The notes under the pieces are model-generated. The model was not told the DNA's origin. It worked only from the letters and a program-made list of their open reading frames with translations, and did no database searches. A DNA stretch of 64,000 nt from a virus: IMG/VR virus record IMGVR_UViG_3300013113_000555, positions 1-64,000 of that record; one strand, written 5' to 3'. The stretch's first letter is position 1; each line of letters opens with the position of its first letter. The position numbers were made by a program, and so were the translations under genes. This document shows positions 54,701 to 62,667 of this stretch, piece after piece.

Positions 54701-57700
54701 CTCTGCTCTTTTTAATTCTGTTATAGATGCACCAGGTGGAGACTCAAAAAACGAAGAAAGTCTAGCTGTCGCTGTCGCATCTAAGTCTTTTAAGTCAAAA
54801 AGTTCATTTTGGCCCTGTAGTTCTGAGCCAGATATTACAGAAGCTAAAGACTCAGAAACAGCACCTTTAAGAGAATTAAAAGTTTCTTGAATAATCTTTT
54901 CATCTAAAACATCACCAGAATCAGTAGAGATAGGCTTAAAGAAATTACCTAAGCCCAAAACTTCATTTAATAATGGAACAGTATCACCTATTAAATTAGA
55001 GGCAAACTCCTTTATTTGCTGTTTCATTTGGTCAAAAATAACATTTGACCTACCTTTTTCTTTTTTTCCACCAAATGTTAAATTGCCTTCTTCGTCAACC
55101 GCTGTTTCCTTGAAACCAAAAGCACCGTAACCACCCCTAGGAAAAACATTTACTTTTGTTTTCCCTTTTGGAATAACTATGTCTGGGTTTAATTGTTCTA
55201 GAAGCTTAACTGCTGACGCTGAAATATTTCCCCCAATCGAGGGGTCATCTTTGTCTCTTCCTACAAAACCAGTGTTGTTTTTTTCGCTGTCTGGACCTAT
55301 TAAAGCACCAGTTTCTTCTGGCTTATTATCTACAATAAGGAAGTCTGTAAAGACCTTATCTTGACCTGTTCCGCTGCCTTTACCAAACCTTGCTCCAACA
55401 ACACTTGACAGACGACTTTTCCCAGACTCCGCTGCTATTTTAGCCTGCTCCTTTATAACTTCTGGTAGATCATCAAATGAACCACCATTTTGAAATTTAG
55501 GTAATCCAGTTTTTTGATCTACATTCTTTTTAGGAACAACAAACTCGCCACCCTCAAGTTCTGCTGGAACTCCACCTTGGCTATGACTTGGGCCTTTTAC
55601 AAAGCCGCCTTTTGCAAATTTAATTGCTCCTAAATCTCCAGGAGTGTTTACTTTAGCTATTGGAATATTAGGCGTAGCTATAGCTTTTGCTTGGGCTTCT
55701 AACTTACCCGCAGCTTTTTTAATCTCTTCTAAAGATTTTGGTAATTCATTATTATACAGTCCACCAAGAGCTAGAATATAATCATCTTCGTCTTTTTTTA
55801 GTTCTTCGGCAGCTTTTTCAATAATCTGCTTTCTTTTCTTTTGTAACTCCTTGTATACGTCACTTGTGAACACGGATGATTCAAGCTGTGCCTTTTCCTC
55901 ATCTGTAAACTGTGCTTCTCTTTGAATATCCCCCTGAGCGTCCTTGCCAAGAACTTTTACTGACCTTGAAGTGTTTTGGCCTGCTCCTGTATCAGTACTA
56001 GCAAGACCACCTTTAAATTCTGCAAATCCCCCTGTTGCTGCTTCTATTGCTGCTGCTGCTTTCGCACTAGGAAGGGTATCTCTAAATCCTTGAAGTTTAT
56101 TTGCTATTTCTTCCCCATTTTTCGCAGCTTCTTCAACTGCAAATACAAAACTCTGACTAAAAGAGTTTGCGTCATCAAAACTATTCTTTAATTCTTCTTG
56201 ATTTGAAATTATTTGTTTTTGAATTATGTTTCTTTGTTCTTCATTTTGTTTCCTAGTCTTTACACCTCTGGATGTAGAACTCTCTTCGGTAGTCAGTCTT
56301 TTTTGTTTTCCTTCTTCTACTTGTCTATTTTTAAAACCAAAATCTAAATTACCTACAGGAGTAGATGTGTTTTTAAATCTTCTTTTATCGTCAATGTCAC
56401 TTCCATCAGTTACAACTATCGGTTCTACTGGTTCTTGTGGTAGACTAGTTATTAATTCTCCCGATGTGATTCGGTTTGTATCTAAAGAAACCCCTGATTG
56501 TTTTAATGACTCTGCTGATTTTTGTTGTGCCGCTATTCTATCTAATTCTTTAAAAATATCTATAAAATTTTGTTTAGCCTTCTGTTGTGCTGCGTCTATT
56601 TCACCAAGATCAGCGTTTACACTTTGAATAAGAGAAGCAACATCTGTTGGTCCAATATTATCTCTTTTAGTTTTTAACTCTTCCTTTTTTGCTTCATTTC
56701 CTTTTATCCTTGATTCTAACTTTTCAATTCTTCTTGCGACACTGCCTTTATCACCAAGTTTGCCAGCAGAAGGAAGAAGTTTACCCTTGTCATCTGAGAA
56801 CTCAGTTTGTAAATCTGCTAATTCTTCTATTAGTTTTTCATTTGAAGATTCAAGACGTGATATTTCACCACTAATCGCCCTGATTTGATCCCTGCCTCCA
56901 ACCCCGCCTGTAGCACCTACAGCTAAAGCTTTAGACCTGTTGCTAGTAGTTAAAGATTGTTGTTTATTTGCTTCTTCTACGGCTTTTGTAGTTGAAGCAG
57001 CAAGAGCTTTTACATCAAATGGAATTTTAACAGCACTTTCTTTTGAACCAGCACGTTCCCTAATGAACTTTTTCTTTTCAGCATTGCTTGCTACTTGTTG
57101 AAACTCCTCTTTAGATTTTTCACTTGTTGCCCTTACTGTTTCTTCAATGTTTTGCAATAGGGCTTCTGCGGGATCAGTTGGAATAGCAGCAATAGCTTTG
57201 TCAGCAGTCTTTTTCTTGGATTTTTCATCAGACACTTTGGCAACATTAGAACCAATACCCAATCTAGTTAGCTTATCTAAAAGGTTACTATTTCTTATTA
57301 AAGCCTGAGTATTACTTGTTAGGGCTGTTGTATTGCCCTTTAAAGCGTCTAAGAGCTTAGAGTCAGGACCAATCGGACCTCCACCGCCTCCACCGCCCCC
57401 ACTACTGCTGTCTCCACCACCCTTCTTGTTTATACTATCTAAGGCTTCTTCGGTCTTATCAATAATATCCTTTGTCTTTGTAATACCATCTTTAAAACCT
57501 TTAAAAAACTCACCACCAAGATCAATAAGCTTTATTCCACCTAAAGTAGCGAGAAGAGGCAGAAGAGGTCTTAAAGCGTCTACGGTTTTAATAAAGCCAT
57601 TTGCAACCGATACTGCTGTTTTAGCAAAAGTTTGAAAGGTTTTAGACTGAGTTATATTTTTAATCAGCGTAGAAAAGTTTTCACTTAGAGCAGATATTTT

Positions 57701-58999
57701 TACAGATAAGGTATCCGCAGCACGGGCTACATCTTTACTTAAACCTTGCTTGGCTCCCTGTTGTGCTACCTTAAATGCATTTTCGGTTACAGAACCAAAG
57801 TTTTTAATTGCAGGTAAGATTTTTCCTATTTGACGAATACCACCAAGTTCTTCGACCACTTGAGCAAGTTCTATGGTTCCTAAACCCTCAAGCTTAGTAG
57901 ATATCTCCCTAAAAGAATTGAAGAAACCTATAAAGTTATCTTTTGAATCTAAAAGCTGAATATCAAAACTTTTAAGAAACTCTATAGTACTTTTTCTTTG
58001 AAGTCTACTAAAAATAGTTCTAAGGCCAGTTGCAATAGTATCTGCTGTTTCGCGAGTAGTAGAACGAACAGAAGTGAATATAGCTAAAAGCTCATTTAAG
58101 CTTTGCTGTGGTCCTTGTTGAATATCTTGGCTTGCTTGTGCAAAAACACCACCAGCACGACGAATAACAGAAACCAAATCCTCAGACTCAACTGCAAATC
58201 TTTTAGCTACATTATTTAAAGAGCCTAAAACTTCTTCCGTTTTACTAGCAGAAATATTAAACTGTCTAAGTGCAGCAATTACACCCTCAGTAGTACTTTT
58301 TATATCACCAAAAGTAGGAGCAAGACTAGCTTTAGAAATAGCTCTTAATGATTGCTCTACTTCCCTAATACTCTGACCCGTTTGTGCCAAAGTAACTGCT
58401 GTTTGAGCCAACTCTATTTGACTAATACCTAAAGTGCCTGCAAGATTTCCAATAGCCCTATCTAGTGACTGAATTTGTGCTTTTGAAGAACCTGTAACTT
58501 GTTGCAATCTAACAATCTGTCTTTCAAATTCAATACCCTTAGATATTCCTTCTTGCACTGCCCTAACAAAACCAAAAACTGCACCGGTAGCAAGAGTAAA
58601 AGCTGAAAATCTACGAATAGCCAAAGCTGCATCTTTACCAAATGCTTCTATTTCAGTAGCAGCCTTTTTTGCATCCTTGCTTGCTTTTGAAAGATTTTTC
58701 GATAGGTTAGCAGTAGTATTAGCCAAGCTATTAACATTAGAAATACTACGTCTAGAATTATCTCCAGCTTGTTTTATACTTTTGGATACTTTTTGTGCGT
58801 TAGAATTAAATTGACTAAAACTTTTATTAAGAGTATTAATTTGACTATTAATATCTCTAAGGGCTTTTCCACCACCTTTATCAAAATCTAATTTTACAGG
58901 CACAGAAACACTACTAAGGTCTTTCTTAATCTTGTTTCTTACTTTAGTTAGACCTTTAGGACCACTTAAAATAATCTGTGCGTTAATATCAAAAGCCAT
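48797..58999 (-). CDS. Tape-measure protein (3,400 residues)
   Basis: Sets tail length and helps channel DNA into the host. The protein is a long chain of helices rich in Ala, Lys, Glu and Gln. It contains a Gly-rich linker (SSGGGGGGGGPIGPDSKLL, about residue 545). Near residue 1125 lies the typical tape-measure repeat (KGGFVKGPSHSQGGVPAELE and GGEFVVPKKNVDQ), with a similar LLTPGELVFNPKLAEKIG near 1500. Hydrophobic segments include AAGAFGAASGAAKGAAIGAG (about residue 2030) and C-terminal coiled coils. At about 1.5 Angstrom per residue the tail would be near 0.5 micrometre. A terminator-like hairpin lies 20-50 bases before the start. Confidence 0.92.
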   Translation of the reverse strand: MAFDINAQIILSGPKGLTKVRNKIKKDLSSVSVPVKLDFDKGGGKALRDINSQINTLNKSFSQFNSNAQKVSKSIKQAGDNSRRSISNVNSLANTTANLSKNLSKASKDAKKAATEIEAFGKDAALAIRRFSAFTLATGAVFGFVRAVQEGISKGIEFERQIVRLQQVTGSSKAQIQSLDRAIGNLAGTLGISQIELAQTAVTLAQTGQSIREVEQSLRAISKASLAPTFGDIKSTTEGVIAALRQFNISASKTEEVLGSLNNVAKRFAVESEDLVSVIRRAGGVFAQASQDIQQGPQQSLNELLAIFTSVRSTTRETADTIATGLRTIFSRLQRKSTIEFLKSFDIQLLDSKDNFIGFFNSFREISTKLEGLGTIELAQVVEELGGIRQIGKILPAIKNFGSVTENAFKVAQQGAKQGLSKDVARAADTLSVKISALSENFSTLIKNITQSKTFQTFAKTAVSVANGFIKTVDALRPLLPLLATLGGIKLIDLGGEFFKGFKDGITKTKDIIDKTEEALDSINKKGGGDSSSGGGGGGGGPIGPDSKLLDALKGNTTALTSNTQALIRNSNLLDKLTRLGIGSNVAKVSDEKSKKKTADKAIAAIPTDPAEALLQNIEETVRATSEKSKEEFQQVASNAEKKKFIRERAGSKESAVKIPFDVKALAASTTKAVEEANKQQSLTTSNRSKALAVGATGGVGGRDQIRAISGEISRLESSNEKLIEELADLQTEFSDDKGKLLPSAGKLGDKGSVARRIEKLESRIKGNEAKKEELKTKRDNIGPTDVASLIQSVNADLGEIDAAQQKAKQNFIDIFKELDRIAAQQKSAESLKQSGVSLDTNRITSGELITSLPQEPVEPIVVTDGSDIDDKRRFKNTSTPVGNLDFGFKNRQVEEGKQKRLTTEESSTSRGVKTRKQNEEQRNIIQKQIISNQEELKNSFDDANSFSQSFVFAVEEAAKNGEEIANKLQGFRDTLPSAKAAAAIEAATGGFAEFKGGLASTDTGAGQNTSRSVKVLGKDAQGDIQREAQFTDEEKAQLESSVFTSDVYKELQKKRKQIIEKAAEELKKDEDDYILALGGLYNNELPKSLEEIKKAAGKLEAQAKAIATPNIPIAKVNTPGDLGAIKFAKGGFVKGPSHSQGGVPAELEGGEFVVPKKNVDQKTGLPKFQNGGSFDDLPEVIKEQAKIAAESGKSRLSSVVGARFGKGSGTGQDKVFTDFLIVDNKPEETGALIGPDSEKNNTGFVGRDKDDPSIGGNISASAVKLLEQLNPDIVIPKGKTKVNVFPRGGYGAFGFKETAVDEEGNLTFGGKKEKGRSNVIFDQMKQQIKEFASNLIGDTVPLLNEVLGLGNFFKPISTDSGDVLDEKIIQETFNSLKGAVSESLASVISGSELQGQNELFDLKDLDATATARLSSFFESPPGASITELKRAEVKANLGLARAPEGGLISKVVNKAISDEKFQKNFEVFASRDTKDIKGTTPFEILPQDEKSRGGLTFTANSLLTPGELVFNPKLAEKIGLQNLKKFNRTGDSSLIRSLLGSDISKIATVPGKGNKDTFPATLDRGSFVIKKDSSEKSGLQNFNTGGLFGVQSFQNGGQSSGGTAFFSELAKNVGKATIAFGSLKSVDFSNIGEVISIVPILSAGLEGLFDSFSDATDALLSDEEKKVAEKIEAVDGEIASLEAATEATGALTEAVGAAAEGLTELPDKIAEAAAKAETATISALEGGADAPSVATNRRAGETLEQSVVKKPDKVAEIDRSVRVKKERAARNEKRKNLTRQERRELIANNRSRRIRKQDDADRAIFDKDIEEAETRVKSSNPAEARKGKRDLAQLKQNKQQFFNLSPEARLGEKSFTLKKGDKDLGRKRRSKKSLLSFDDLLPKLGGGGKGGGGLKGIFSKLAGKITSSDKSKSFVSDIASKGVSKVRDAGFRGIPEDLFGDGFRDGIKKLGKKGNFKKISKGFFTDLVDQFKDPKKLKGAFKKGKSIPGIIAAVLADPIINTIGDKVGLKEIGGAKGFESGSTVAAGAFGAASGAAKGAAIGAGIGSLIPIPVVGTVVGAIGGAIVGGIDGLFSGIKDQKIFNALTSLDKAAKAASEALGDLGDVEKLDINKDQEKIGKFLTAQEKLTSSVITTSKKLDEIENGGLKAAEGGEGGIPDASVIGGVLGGPVGVSVGAAIDLAESKTISSAFASSEEALTGWSQSLKENSGNKIAQFLQPFVNELGVTSLGLKNFASSIEDAITQSSLYQNTIGTLNSITSSVSGVFSVAGSLINQQGITGAASTAIGGSLSFATAGISDEIKGLFTGQSGQEVADDRIASVQGAVFLDQQTQAVESFITSVNLLDTEKLKETGDALQQLGAKSLDSIFAVSSSAKKLAQLDLSDIEDFNDLENTFKELTENSDPETLEQTAKIFKNIATNAAQLEAADLEKQLAGIAGEDADFKEALKPFQQANSVFLSTLQKGGDIRKASKARADNLLATLGAKVGTEGGVRDIVKGVKVTERDEQGRAIKDEKGNVVTKAADASNLDDVFAAIEQILAAGDKADPEKLAAVTAALGGNASEAANVFQALKASTGAQQDQTFAQIKATLAAKQRDEQIRSSLKLFDAFGTAIDKLNKGVSSLTDKFTTVADNINSEVEKILSGDTSITASAKFNPFENIDAASREEIKQGVANISATVGPGGDKALAETVEVLDFGKNLESSFTKLIDNIEADLGTGDVKSGDITASGIRKRFEEDNADELDDLPKDVREKFLAGLEASVGASRQDGGTIGIKELKESLVSGDLTAGIDQFTDQTAAALAEVTNSLNVLNTAVINAANVQSEIAQIETQKRLTIIGQREAFEDKFNKFLNQSVNVREQAEERLRNKLEATVNAGGAGARGAAAAGVGETDVLSAASLSDRRERLQAERESLKRRLGEASGQEGLAGGALQEEDTDQLIKALADNQQALQGTSDALQQLGDDVTQLAAIESELAKLQESQLTGQQKAASLARKLGDAKTPQERQKIIEEANKPIAALGKAKRLAAGEDVGDFSFDELADLLSLDDFTRQQFGVSDEDFANLKQVASTAVGEGIKDVKGGEVLGDAIVRSQDVDDEKQQLLDDAAAIQKGKEGAVESQANDKITALDAQFVLLTDQVTTTKNALAELTKTVLAFRGGGPNTPDTNRFEGSTTVAGASTSTNAFASIAEQFDPDVVSAANAAFNDGADPADIARSNAIASSLRDGGSNGIAAPNTLFDINALKPDVNKIAQQNAVNKIFEEQPTQQQFLKQTQAERVDRARDKNPLRNRRDSRLGKEIPKALDQGGSVLNDSAEKLLQASQALSGENQFADKVSQAAEKLANLPELKVDLNAQVGTVDVVLNGGALMTSFGEKVKNDVLAAVAEQLKGMQTPDGSLSDPRLS

Positions 59000-59021
59000 G
59001 TTTTACCTCTTAATAAACAAA

Positions 59022-59057
59022 AAGCGACCCACTCTGTTAAAACAAAATAGATCGCTT
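59022..59057 (-). terminator. Terminator-like hairpin before the tape-measure gene
   Basis: Read on the minus strand, AAGCGATCT pairs with GGGTCGCTT (9 bp, two G-T pairs) around an 18-base loop, followed by five T. It lies between two tail genes and may set the tape-measure transcript below that of the upstream genes. Confidence 0.65.
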
Positions 59058-59078
59058 ATCCAAGAATTATTTATACCC

Positions 59079-59981
59079 TTAAACTTTTTCCTGTTGTTTA
59101 GGGGTAGTTTTTTTAGTAGTTTTTCTAGTTCTCTTAGGTTTTGGTTTTTGTTTCTCAACAACTACATTGCCGTTTTCATCTAACGGTTTGCCTTCATCAT
59201 CTAAAAATGGAGAAAAGGTAACTTTAAAATTACCAGAATCGTCCAAAACTCTACCATTAGCATCTACAAATACAAAATCGTCGTCGGAAACCCATTCAAT
59301 ATAATTTCCATAAATATCAATATGCCTACCGTCCTCATCAATATATTTGCCCTGTTTATCAACAAGTCTATATTCATCATCTACAAAATTAAACTGCTTT
59401 AAAAACTTGTTTTCTGGCAGTTTCTCATCAACATCTTCTGTATCAGAAATTAGGTAGAAAAATTCAGTCGCACCGGCTACAGCCACAGGGTTATCTTGAT
59501 TTAATAAATATCCAGTTAAACCGTTTTCAAAAAAGGGTTTACTATCCTTTTCATACACCAAACAATTAGCAAATAGGTAATTAAACCTTGCGGCATCAGC
59601 CCTTCCCTCACAAGTATTAGAATCTAAATCACTTCTAGAAGAAAGAAGCTCTACCATCTCATTTCTAGAAGACTTCATTTTTAAAGCTATTGTTTTAGCT
59701 TCCGAAAGTTTAATTCCTCCAGAAGCCAATTGATACTCCATATCTACAACTTCTTTTCTAAGTTGTTGATATCTAGCCTCTCTATCATCACTCCAAAGGC
59801 TTCTTTTCCTTAATTCTTCTTCTAATTGATCCCTAATTAAAGAGCCTGCTTGAAGCTCTGAATTAAAAGTTTCCCTACGAAGCTTGTTTGCTGCTGTAAG
59901 CTTTTCAATATTTGGTCTAATTACCGCATATTTTACACCACCAACTTCAAATACCCTTTTACCATCTTTTGTTTCTGCCAT
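59079..59981 (-). CDS. Pre-tape-measure tail protein B with repeated DxxG motif
   Basis: This gene encodes 300 residues. The N-terminal about 190 residues are helical (KYAVIRPNIEKLTAANKLRR, DQLEEELRKRSLWSDDREAR, TCEGRADAARFNYLFANCLV). The rest is a chain of acidic short repeats of the type DxxGxxxDxxGxx (DKQGKYIDEDGRHIDIYGNY; DANGRVLDDSGN; DDEGKPLDENGN) and a Lys/Thr-rich tail. Its N-terminal part resembles the upstream protein at 60.3-61.3 kb. Place just before the tape measure fits a tail assembly chaperone. Confidence 0.6.
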   Translation of the reverse strand: MAETKDGKRVFEVGGVKYAVIRPNIEKLTAANKLRRETFNSELQAGSLIRDQLEEELRKRSLWSDDREARYQQLRKEVVDMEYQLASGGIKLSEAKTIALKMKSSRNEMVELLSSRSDLDSNTCEGRADAARFNYLFANCLVYEKDSKPFFENGLTGYLLNQDNPVAVAGATEFFYLISDTEDVDEKLPENKFLKQFNFVDDEYRLVDKQGKYIDEDGRHIDIYGNYIEWVSDDDFVFVDANGRVLDDSGNFKVTFSPFLDDEGKPLDENGNVVVEKQKPKPKRTRKTTKKTTPKQQEKV

Positions 59982-59983
59982 AA

Positions 59984-60298
59984 TTAATTCTCCTGATTTT
60001 CCTTATCTAATTTAAAGTTTGTAATAAATCTATTCCAAGTAAACGAATATTGTGCTAATTCACTTTGAGCAGCACGAAGATTAGAATTTCCAGAATCTAA
60101 TATTTTTGTCCTAGTTTCTTTCCAAATGCTTCTTAATTCTTTTTGCTCTTTACTTAAAGAAGAATAAGGAATACCATGACCCCACATAAAGCCAAACTGT
60201 TCTTCAAAAATAGCCAAAGAGCCAATTATTGTTGTATTAAATTTTTTTTCTAAGTTGTTTAATAATCTTTTTTTAGAAAATTCGTCGTATCCACTCAT
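59984..60298 (-). CDS. Small tail-module hypothetical protein
   Basis: This gene encodes 104 residues, overlapping its upstream neighbour by four bases and lying two bases before the next gene. The sequence (KKRLLNNLEKKFNTTIIGSL; FMWGHGIPYSSLSKEQKELR; QYSFTWNRFITNFKL) is helical and rich in aromatic residues. It sits between the two pre-tape-measure proteins, where many phages have a small tail-assembly gene. No family is recognised. Confidence 0.65.
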   Translation of the reverse strand: MSGYDEFSKKRLLNNLEKKFNTTIIGSLAIFEEQFGFMWGHGIPYSSLSKEQKELRSIWKETRTKILDSGNSNLRAAQSELAQYSFTWNRFITNFKLDKENQEN

Positions 60299-61350
60299 TT
60301 TCCTCTCCTTTGTGCCATTTGTCTCATGGCTTCTTGCTGTAACTTTAACTTAACATCCGGTAAATCCTGTTCTTCAACCCCTCGCCCATTCTTTAGTGCT
60401 TGTTTTCTAGAATTTATTTTAATTTGATTATCTAAACTGTTTAACCCTCTAATTCTATTTGCTTCTTGGGAACTATCTGCCACCACAAATAGCTCTCCAC
60501 CACCATCTGTTCCTTTTTTATCAAGAATCTTATCAGCCTCTTTTCTTTTTCTATCTTCTTCTATCTTTTTTCTTTGGTCTGCAAACCAACCATCTAGCAT
60601 GTCATCATCTTCTATAACCTCATCATCTGGTCTTTCCATGCTTTCGTATACATTGTCATACATTCTAGAATACAATATTATAGACTTCTGATCGTTGGTT
60701 AATTCTAATGAATTTTGACCAAACATTTTTTCTTTTCCAATATTCCAATAAGACCTAATAGGTTCTGATCTAGCTAAAAGTCTAGAATCTTCATTAGTAA
60801 GCCAATTAGTATTTAAATAATTAGAAAACTTATTTAATAAGACACTATCACTTTGCCAAAAATTAAAGTAGTCGTAAACCTTATTATCTTTATAGTCTCT
60901 TATGGTTATTGCAAGTAAAAAATCTTCTCTTATGGTCTCTGCAAAATTCTCTAAAGTTATATGATCCAAAGAATGCTTTCTTATTAAAAGCTTTTGTATA
61001 TTATTATTTACCTGCTTTATTCTTCTACGAATAACCTTTTGTTGTTTTAAATTAAAGAGAGCCTTGTATAAGGCAATTTTTTGGTCGTCTAGATATTGAT
61101 TTTGTTTTTCAAGATTAGCTTCATCATCTCGGTTCCAAGCCCCACGAACCGCAAGTAGATTAGAAGCTTGATCTTTGGTTATTAGGCCATCAAATTTAAC
61201 CGTAGAAAGTACTTCTTCAAACACCAATTCAGAAAGAGCAATGTCTTCTGGAGTTGGGCGACAAGTCTTGTATAGCTCTCCGTCTATTTTTAAATAGACG
61301 ATGCCTGTTCTTAACCTATTTACCAATCTGTTTTTTTTAAAAATATCCAT
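60295..61350 (-). CDS. Pre-tape-measure tail protein A (putative tail assembly chaperone)
   Basis: This gene encodes 351 residues. The helical N-terminal region (LYKTCRPTPEDIALSELVFEE, GLITKDQASNLLAVRGAWNR, DDEANLEKQNQYLDDQKI, LDHITLENFAETIREDFLLA) matches the order of motifs in the protein at 59.1-60.0 kb (RPN, DQLEEEL...RSLW, DDREAR, LDSNTCEG). This suggests duplication. The C-terminus is charged and disordered (RKKIEEDRKRKEADKILDKK). Position before the tape measure fits a tail assembly chaperone or tail initiator. Confidence 0.6.
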   Translation of the reverse strand: MDIFKKNRLVNRLRTGIVYLKIDGELYKTCRPTPEDIALSELVFEEVLSTVKFDGLITKDQASNLLAVRGAWNRDDEANLEKQNQYLDDQKIALYKALFNLKQQKVIRRRIKQVNNNIQKLLIRKHSLDHITLENFAETIREDFLLAITIRDYKDNKVYDYFNFWQSDSVLLNKFSNYLNTNWLTNEDSRLLARSEPIRSYWNIGKEKMFGQNSLELTNDQKSIILYSRMYDNVYESMERPDDEVIEDDDMLDGWFADQRKKIEEDRKRKEADKILDKKGTDGGGELFVVADSSQEANRIRGLNSLDNQIKINSRKQALKNGRGVEEQDLPDVKLKLQQEAMRQMAQRRGK

Positions 61351-61370
61351 CCTAATCCTATTTCCTAATT

Positions 61371-61392
61371 GGGGCGGGTTTTATCCCGCCCC
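61371..61392 (-). other. Perfect GC-rich hairpin after the tail-tube gene, no T-run
   Basis: GGGGCGGG (61371-61378) pairs fully with CCCGCCCC (61385-61392) around TTTTAT. Its G+C content stands out from the A+T-rich surroundings. It lies just behind the tail-tube candidate on the minus strand and lacks a T-run on that strand, so it may act as transcript stabiliser, processing site or a factor-dependent pause. Confidence 0.7.
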
Positions 61393-61414
61393 ATAAAATA
61401 CTTAATATTAAATA

Positions 61415-62587
61415 TTAATTATCAAATGTTGAATCTTTAGTGAGTGCTCCCAAGTAGGTTTGTCTTGTGTCCCACCAACCAGTTCCAGATACGTTAAAAT
61501 CATCATTCTTGTGAAGAACTGTGAAGTCATTAAAGGTTGTATAACTATATGTTACAGCAACGTTTCCTCCACCAGCATCACCCCCTCCGTATGAAACAGA
61601 AGCAAGTTTATTTTTTTCACCAAGATAAACTCTCAAGCCTTCGCAGGTTGAAATTCTGATCTTATTATCTTTAAGGTTAGAAGCAGTAGAACAAACACTA
61701 GCACCACCACAGTCATCAATAGCGTTGACTTGATCTCCAGAAACACTAGTAACTTCAAAATCACAAGTAACTTCAACTGGGAAAGTAACAGTTCTTGCGT
61801 AAGGACTTCTACTTCCAAGTTGGAACAAGTCTTCTCTAGAGAAGTCTGTAGACACTGTAATCGAGGAAATATGGGTAACTCCACCACTAGGCAAGAAACC
61901 AGAGGTTCCAACGCCCAAGATTTCTGTAGGAACAATACTATAATCTGCATTAGCAGTTTGAGCTTGGTATCCAGCAAAAAGCATGTTCTCTCTACGGTTA
62001 ACACCACCAGTACCAATAGGAGCATCATTGTTTCCTGCAAAAAATCCGGTTGCAGCAGCTAGAGTCCAAGGAGCAGAACAGGTAACACCATCAGCACCAG
62101 TACCATTATAAGTGTTCCAAACCTTAACGTTTCCAGCAAGACTAACATCTTCTGAAAAATTATCTTCAAGCGGGAAATTATAAGATACCGAAGAAACTGT
62201 CAAACCCGACATTTCAACATACTGGTCTGGAGTACCTTCTACAGCCTCTAGTGTTTCAGGCCAAATACCTAATTGCATAATTGTTTCAGCAGGAGCACGT
62301 TTTGCAAGCTCTGGACCAGCAAGAGCACCACCAGTAGCATCACACGCAGCAGCAAGCATGTAGACTGTTGGAAAACCATCCAAGACCTTGCTCAAACTGA
62401 TTTCAATATTAGGAATACCTTCGATATTCTCATAAATTGCAAGCTGACCAAGCTCAAAAGCCTGCTCAAGATTAAAAGTTGTTGTGATAGAAACAGACTG
62501 AACACCGTGTGCCTCACGGAAAACAGTAGTTCCAGGTTTACGAAAAGCTACCTGTTGAATTGGGTAGTAAATTCTATTATTAGCCAT
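61415..62587 (-). CDS. Probable major tail tube protein
   Basis: This 390-residue protein is rich in Gly, Ala, Thr, Val and beta-like segments (REAHGVQSVSITTTFNLEQ, NIEISLSKVLDGFPTVYMLA, MSGLTVSSVSYNFPLEDNFS, GGVTHISSITVSTDFSREDL). Large tail-tube or sheath-like proteins have this composition. It is followed by a hairpin, which fits a highly expressed structural gene. It lies two genes from the open tail-module edge and upstream of the assembly proteins, as tube genes usually do. A sheath or other structural role cannot be excluded. Confidence 0.65.
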   Translation of the reverse strand: MANNRIYYPIQQVAFRKPGTTVFREAHGVQSVSITTTFNLEQAFELGQLAIYENIEGIPNIEISLSKVLDGFPTVYMLAAACDATGGALAGPELAKRAPAETIMQLGIWPETLEAVEGTPDQYVEMSGLTVSSVSYNFPLEDNFSEDVSLAGNVKVWNTYNGTGADGVTCSAPWTLAAATGFFAGNNDAPIGTGGVNRRENMLFAGYQAQTANADYSIVPTEILGVGTSGFLPSGGVTHISSITVSTDFSREDLFQLGSRSPYARTVTFPVEVTCDFEVTSVSGDQVNAIDDCGGASVCSTASNLKDNKIRISTCEGLRVYLGEKNKLASVSYGGGDAGGGNVAVTYSYTTFNDFTVLHKNDDFNVSGTGWWDTRQTYLGALTKDSTFDN

Positions 62588-62667
62588 TAATTCTTCTCCT
62601 AAATATGAAAAAGTTTAACTTTCATTTTATTGTTAAGTTAGCAATGATAAATACACCATTTTTTAAA

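Noticed and set aside
59984-60298. Programmed frameshift joining the small protein to the next gene.
   Set aside because: The two genes have normal stop and start codons and separate ribosome sites, with no slippery sequence seen at the junction.
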